Source: Dissophora ornata (Eukaryota; Mortierellomycota; Mortierellomycetes; Mortierellales; Mortierellaceae). Taken from it: a stretch of 63,904 nucleotides of DNA. The position numbers and the translations under genes are program-made. Shown here piece by piece: positions 58,486 to 63,904 of the stretch. The stretch lies in NCBI GenBank assembly GCA_025201705.1, contig MU616658.1, positions 1 through 63,904 on the forward strand, given 5' to 3'. Position 1 is the stretch's first letter. Each line of letters opens with the position of its first letter. The notes beneath the pieces were generated by a model that worked only from the letters and a program-made list of their open reading frames with translations, was not told the DNA's origin and ran no database searches.

Positions 58486-59606
58486 CTGTGAGAGCTGGTT
58501 CCCTTCGAGGATCTGCAAGCTCGCAGACAGGCAAAAGACGGCCGGACATAACCGCAGCTCGGCCCTTGCTGTCAATCACTTGATTGCTGCCTTCCCTCCT
58601 ACCCATTTTCACACGCAAGCAAGGACATATTAAACACACGCACGTTCTTTCTTCTATCTCTCTCTCGCTCTCTGCGCAAGGTTGATGCATCCATCCACCC
58701 ACCACCATCCCCGACTCTTTCTTTTCTTTTGTATTTCCTTGTATTTTTTTTCTCTCCTTTGGCTGAGCCTACCTTCCTGCCTTTTCACCCATCCAACCCA
58801 TCCACATACCGCACATGGCGGCACAACAAGGCACATACCTGCGTGTTGTTATCAGCGGGAATGTACCCCTGTCTGCTCGTCCCCGATGGCGGGGGTATCC
58901 AGAAAGACAGTCGGATGTTTTTTAGCACCCGCCCAGAGACAACACAAATTCGCAGTTGGGGGCCGTTATTAGTGTTTTCTCTCTGTCCGTGGGGTTTATA
59001 TGACGAGAGCTACCTCTCCACCCTCACGTCAACAGCCATGAGCGATCCTGCTCTCCCCCACTCCCACGGACACATTCATCTCTGTAATCCCACTGTCGTA
59101 TGCAAACAGCCCCACCCTCGTATGCAAGCATCCCTACCCTCGTATGCAGTCATCCCAGTCCTTTCTTCGCTCTTCCACGAAGCACGACTTAGTGCGCTAT
59201 TCATGCACCGCTTCGAACCTTAAAAATCAATCCCATTATGAACATAACCGATCTCCATCTTCCCTTCTTGGAATTGGATCAATCACCATCAATCGTCTCC
59301 TTCCTCCTAGCCGTTTCTCCGCCCCGATTTTTGAACTCACATTCTCTGCATCGTGATTACGCTCACTTGCCCCTCCCCCTCCCCCGACCTCCCCCTCTTT
59401 CGCGCCCTCGTTTTCATCCCTCCGCCGTGCTCACATTTTCACCCATCGTTCTACTGTCGTCTAGGCACATCTTTTGGATTCCTCGGCTTCCCTCTCTCGT
59501 CGTATCCCGTGCGCCTCGACATCACTCGCCCATTCCACCCACTCCCTGTCCCTGCAATAGTACGCAGCTGAAGCCATAAACGAGGACCACAGGACCGTCT
59601 GCAGCC

Positions 59607-62600
59607 ATGAATCACAGCTCGCCACAGTACCCAACCTCGCCCGGCTACGACCGGGCCTCACCTACGCCGTCGTCACCTTCATCCCCTGCCCCCTCGCATG
59701 ACGGCAGCTACAGGTCTGGCTCGAAAAGCAAAAAGTCTGCCTCCACCACAGCTAGACTTCCCGAGTCTCTACTGTCCTCTACCATCGACTTTCCAAAGCC
59801 CAAGCCAAGGAGAAAGCTGCCCTCCGAGATTGGATCGCCAGGTCCTATCCCAGGCATGGATTTTCACAATGCACACCCCGCTGCAGAAACTGCCGTGAAC
59901 GAGGAGAGCTCGGAGGAGGACGAGGCTTCCAAACAGGCAAAGGAAGACCCGTTGGCAGCCCAGGTCTGGCGTCTCTACACCAAGGCCAAGGACTCCCTGC
60001 CCAATGGAAAGCGACTTGAGAACCTGACTTGGCGCATGATGGCCATGACCCTTCACAAGAAGAACAAGGAAAAGGAAGACAAGGAACGAGAGGAACACGC
60101 CATGGATCTCTCCCCTGTTCCTGCTGGTCAGCCAAGGTATGCGACCAACGATTTACAAAAGTGTCTTTGCACCCCATTGCTTCCGCAAGGGCTGTTTCTT
60201 TCGGCTCCTATTCCCATCATCTGTATTCTCTCTTTTTTTTTCCGCTCGCTTGGCTCACCATTTATTCTTCTTTTGGGGTTTGCTGATTCAATTCATAGTT
60301 ATATGGATACCGTGAGCTCCAAGCCAATGCCCAGTATGAGCATCACCATCCCTGCACCGAACCAACTCAACGGTGCAAGCTCTGGACTCTTCGACACCGC
60401 CATGCATTCGGACTCGGACGATGACCACGATACCCGGTCCAATGCGTCCTCTGTAGCATCCTCGCCAAGAGAGATACGGTTCAGCGGTATACCAACCATG
60501 ACCCCCATCAAGAGTCCGCCGCACACGCAAAACAGCAATGGCTTCAAATTTGGATCATCCTCTGTGTCGCCTTCATCACGCCAAAAGATGCCCAACAGCT
60601 TCAGCAACGGTACCGCCAACAGTAATAGCAACAGCAACAGCAATACTTATTTCCATAATAACAACGCACAGCACGCCAACATCGACAAGTCATCATTCCA
60701 GCATCCAACAAAGAGTCCAACGGGTTCCTTTATGAACGGCATGACGCCTTCTCCCACCAACTCTATCTCTATAGACTTTGGCGCCGGTGGGGGTGTGCCA
60801 TTTAATTCCACTGGCAGCTCTAGTAGTAACCACAGCAGGCCTGCGCTGTCGCGAAGCTCTACTGGAACTAAATCAGGGCATCCAGGTTCCCGCAACAGTG
60901 CGCAACGGCTCTCAAGTTACCAGGGAAAGGTATATTAGGCCAAACTTTGGCTGCGATATCGAGGAATAGGCCGATTGCGAGTTATCGATTTTGAGAAAAA
61001 AAAACTGACCCTTCCTGTATATCAATTGGCATTGGCACCTTTGTAGACCACGTCAGGCTCTGTAGCCGAGAGGCATGCACAATCTCAGTCAGTGAAGCAG
61101 ACGAACCTTCAGTCTGCAGTAGCTGGCACCTTCCGTGCGCCTATGTCGAATCCATATCTTGGTAGCATCAATATTCCCCATGATGCCTCTTCGGGCGACT
61201 CGGATATTGAATCATCCCGTCCTTCCTCACCGACCGCTATTTTCCCCTCGCGATCCACAGACCGATCCAAATCCATATCCAAATCCAGGGACGATTGTGC
61301 ACCTGCCAGGCAAGAGTCGCCTACACAGCAAAAGCTGTCAGCTAATGGGTCAGGCGGTGTTACTTTTGTGAAGACCGAAAACATGTCGGACTATACCACG
61401 AGCGAGAGCCTGTTGAGTGCCAATGCCTTGGCGACACCGAATCAAAGCATGTTCTATCCCGAGTACCTGCTTGCCGCGGCTGCTCAGCAACAACATCAAC
61501 ATCAACATCAACATCAGCAACAACAACAACAGCAGCAGCAGCAGCAGCTTCTTCAGCAGCAGTTGCAGTTGCAGCAGCTGCAGCAAGGCGCGAATGGGTT
61601 TGGTGATATGAATTATGGAGATTTGATTGCCATGATGAACTTTGCCGGCGTCGAAGGCGTCCCTGGGTTCATGCCGGATCCAGAGATGCTGAACGCGCAT
61701 TTTTTTAACGCGGCCAATGAGTTGGCTACAAGCTCATCTGGTGGTCAGCCGTCTGCCTTCATCAACCCAGCCCAGTTGTTGCCCTTTACGAGCCAGCCTG
61801 GATCGTTCTTTAACGAACAGTCATCATCCTTTGATGCTTCGGGGATTGGCATCAACCAACAGGGCTCATCCGATACTGGTATGAGGGACGAAGCTGACAT
61901 GGATACTGACGATACCGAGAAACCAGCCTCACATTCTCGGCCGTCGACATCGAATGGTCAGGAGACTGGATGGAATGTCGACAATTCATCTGCTACCAAG
62001 AAAACCCCCCCAACATCGTCGGCTACATCCGTCGTTCCCGGAAAGCGTCCACGCGCTCATGCCCGGCAGTCTGCAGAAAGCAAGGCAGACGCTGGCAAGT
62101 CGGCCTCTGACGACAATTCCGACACCACTCCCAACTCTGTAATGCAACACACCAACACCTCTGAAACCTCGCTATCCAACTCTGGTACAGATGGCGCGTC
62201 TTCTGTACCACTGATACCCACAAAGTGCACTAACTGCGACACCCAAACTACGCCCCTTTGGCGCCGTAATCCCGAAGGTCTTCCTCTATGCAATGCCTGC
62301 GGTCTGTTTTTGAAGTTGCATGGCGTTGTCCGGCCTCTTAGTCTCAAGACTGACGTCATCAAGAAACGAAACCGCAATGGACAGAACGCCAACAATGCCA
62401 GCAACACCACCAACCCGAGCCACAGCAATGGCGGTAATGGAGGACAGGCAACGGCGAATGGAGAGTCCACCGAAGGACCGAACGCAGAGTCTGGATCAAG
62501 GTCGTCCGAGGATCTGAATACGTCCAATAAGCCCTCCAAGAACTCCCATAATCGCAAGAGTGTTGAACTTGGCTCTATAAACGGTACTCAAGATAAGAAG

Positions 62601-63851
62601 GATGCGATGAGCGTCAGTCTTCCAAAGACAGGACCAGCCGCATCTGCCAATACCAACTCTGCACCGACAACACCAACAGGAGGCGTACTTGGAGCTGGCG
62701 GTGATGGATTGAGCCAGGCCAACGGTGGCATCAATGGAGCCAGCGCGTCTACAGCATCAGGACCAGCGCCGACTGCATTTCCATCATCACATAGCTTCCC
62801 CAAGCGTCAGAGGCGGTTCTCATCAGACTCGAAAAGCGCGGCAGCTGCAGCACAAACACACGCGGCAGAGGCCCAAGTGGTCAGACCCTTGTCCGCAAAG
62901 CAGAAACAGCAGCAGCAAAAGCAACAGCAGCAAAAGCAGTCGCCACATCACTCGAATGGCCAGCAGGGGTTCTCTTCACCGCAGAATATGCTACAGCAGC
63001 AGGCCCTCTCGGAACAGCAGCGACTCTCGATTCATCAAGATCAGATTCAGCAAGTTGGACTTGGATCTGTTGCAGCAGGATTGGATCCGTCGCAGCTACA
63101 GTTGCCGTACGCTTTTACGACTTTGCCATTGTCGCAGCAGCAGCAAGGAGTGGCCACGTTAGAGCGGGCTCAGCAGCTGATGTACCAGGACATGCTTAAC
63201 CGTCGTCGTCAACAGCAGCAAGAGCAGCAGCAGCAGCAGCAACTCCATGAACAGCAACAGCGTCAGCAGCAGCAACAGCTCCAACAGCAGCAGCAACAGG
63301 CGATCATGGCTTATTTGAAACGGCAGCAGCAGATCCAAAACATGGATGGTTCGTTGACGCCGCAGCAGCAACAGCAACAGCAGCAGCAGATCCAGCTCCT
63401 TCAGCAGCAGCAGTTCTTGCAACAGCAACAGCAGCAGCAGCAGCAACAGCAGCAACAGCAACAGCAGCAGCAGCAGCAGCAGCAGCAACATCAACAGCCT
63501 GCGATCATGACCACGACCAACGGCAAGATGATGAACGCTGCTCCATTTGGAGCTGCAGCGATGGCAGGACTTGGTGGGGCTATGACAAGTGGACCTGGAG
63601 CGATGAGTGGGATGACTGTGGGGGTGCAGAACCCGATGGCAATGTTCAATGGCGACTGGTCTAATCTGGATCTGAGCACAGCAGCGGCGGCAGCGGCAGC
63701 GGCAGGGGTAACTTCACCTTCACTGCAGACCAGTGCCGGTGCTCAACTGGGGATCTCGACAGGGATGATGTCAATCGAACAACAACAGCAAGCGCATGCA
63801 ATGTTGGTGGCACAATACAGGGCAAAGATGACGGGTGGACAGAACCGTTGA
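59607..63851 (+). CDS. areA: AreA/Nit2/Gln3-type GATA nitrogen regulator
   Basis: Three exons, 59607-60136, 60299-60929, 61047-63851, give 1321 residues. The N-terminal part carries the fungal AreA-type DUF1752 motif ([20 protein letters not shown], then [10 protein letters not shown]) near residues 118-152, found with nitrogen GATA factors. One class IV zinc finger lies near 779-830: [20 protein letters not shown], then [18 protein letters not shown] and a basic [10 protein letters not shown] tail. It should bind HGATAR sites and activate genes for poor nitrogen sources. Ser- and Asn-rich and polyglutamine regions fill the rest; the longest pure Gln run is 23 residues. The first intron (60137-60298) is 162 nt and stop-free in frame. 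AreA versus a paralogue cannot be decided. Confidence 0.9.
61486..61590. repeat. CAA/CAG repeat encoding His-Gln and polyGln
   Basis: Alternating CAT-CAA codons followed by CAA/CAG codons within the GATA factor ORF. The codons are mixed, so replication slippage is less likely than in a pure CAG run. Confidence 0.9.
63205..63498. repeat. CAG/CAA repeat tracts encoding polyGln
   Basis: Several glutamine tracts near the C-terminus of the GATA factor, the longest 23 codons (63421-63489) and including eight consecutive CAG codons. Part of this is slippage-prone and may differ between strains. Confidence 0.95.
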
Positions 63852-63904
63852 AAATAATAGCGTAGCATTACAAGAGCTCTAGCATGTGTTTGCTCTTTCT
63901 TTCC

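Larger units (their letters stand above)
57252..59606. promoter_or_regulatory. Long upstream region of the AreA-like gene
   Basis: About 2.35 kb precede the GATA factor start with no supported gene. The plus strand is strongly pyrimidine-rich from 57830 onward. It carries several short ATG-initiated ORFs (for example 58682-58972 and 59238-59579) that could be upstream ORFs if the leader is this long. Microsatellites are listed separately. One GATA-type site on the minus strand (CTGATAAC) occurs near 58850. Confidence 0.5.

Overview
The window is nuclear DNA from a filamentous fungus. Genes are split by many short GT-AG introns, mostly 74-150 nt. Stops are standard TAA, TAG and TGA, promoters are CT-rich, and the gene set is fungal: neutral trehalase, a Dsc E3 ligase subunit, a PXB/DUF3818 PX protein, an AreA-type GATA factor, a glyoxal-oxidase-like copper radical oxidase and a Kre9-like GPI protein. 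The mixture of families suggests an early-diverging fungus, probably Mortierellomycotina; that placement is inference. No virus, prophage, CRISPR array or complete transposon was seen. Splice junctions were assigned by reading frames, splice sites and protein continuity, without transcript data.

Layout. Left third (1-14.8 kb), all minus strand: a partial gene at the edge, a membrane RING protein with a split RING, the spliceosomal helicase Brr2 as one 6.6-kb exon, and a five-exon PX/PXB/DUF3818 protein. A plus-strand relic of an MFS transporter follows. Middle (16-30 kb): a Kre9-like GPI protein, an SLC41/MgtE-type cation transporter, neutral trehalase, EMC7 (convergent with trehalase) and a DHHC palmitoyltransferase (divergent from EMC7).

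The stretch 29.8-33.7 kb is the odd part. It holds a minus-strand gene interrupted by in-frame stops and one frameshift, a minisatellite, and a damaged copy of the 3' end of nuclear 28S rRNA. From 33.7 kb, ordinary genes resume: Dsc3, Rad6 (with a 752-nt intron), a copper radical oxidase and acetyl-CoA synthetase. A 3.6-kb gene-free stretch follows, then ADHFE1-type hydroxyacid-oxoacid transhydrogenase, a TMEM198-like membrane protein, the scavenger decapping enzyme DcpS, an unrecognised WD40 protein, a 2.3-kb leader region, and a large polyglutamine-rich AreA-like nitrogen regulator at the right end.

The genes do not form a pathway cluster; most are housekeeping. The most distinctive observations are the interrupted gene beside the rDNA fragment, an intron in the GATA factor that is in frame and stop-free, two in-frame alternative acceptors in the PX gene, the split RING, and the intron-free BRR2 among intron-rich neighbours.
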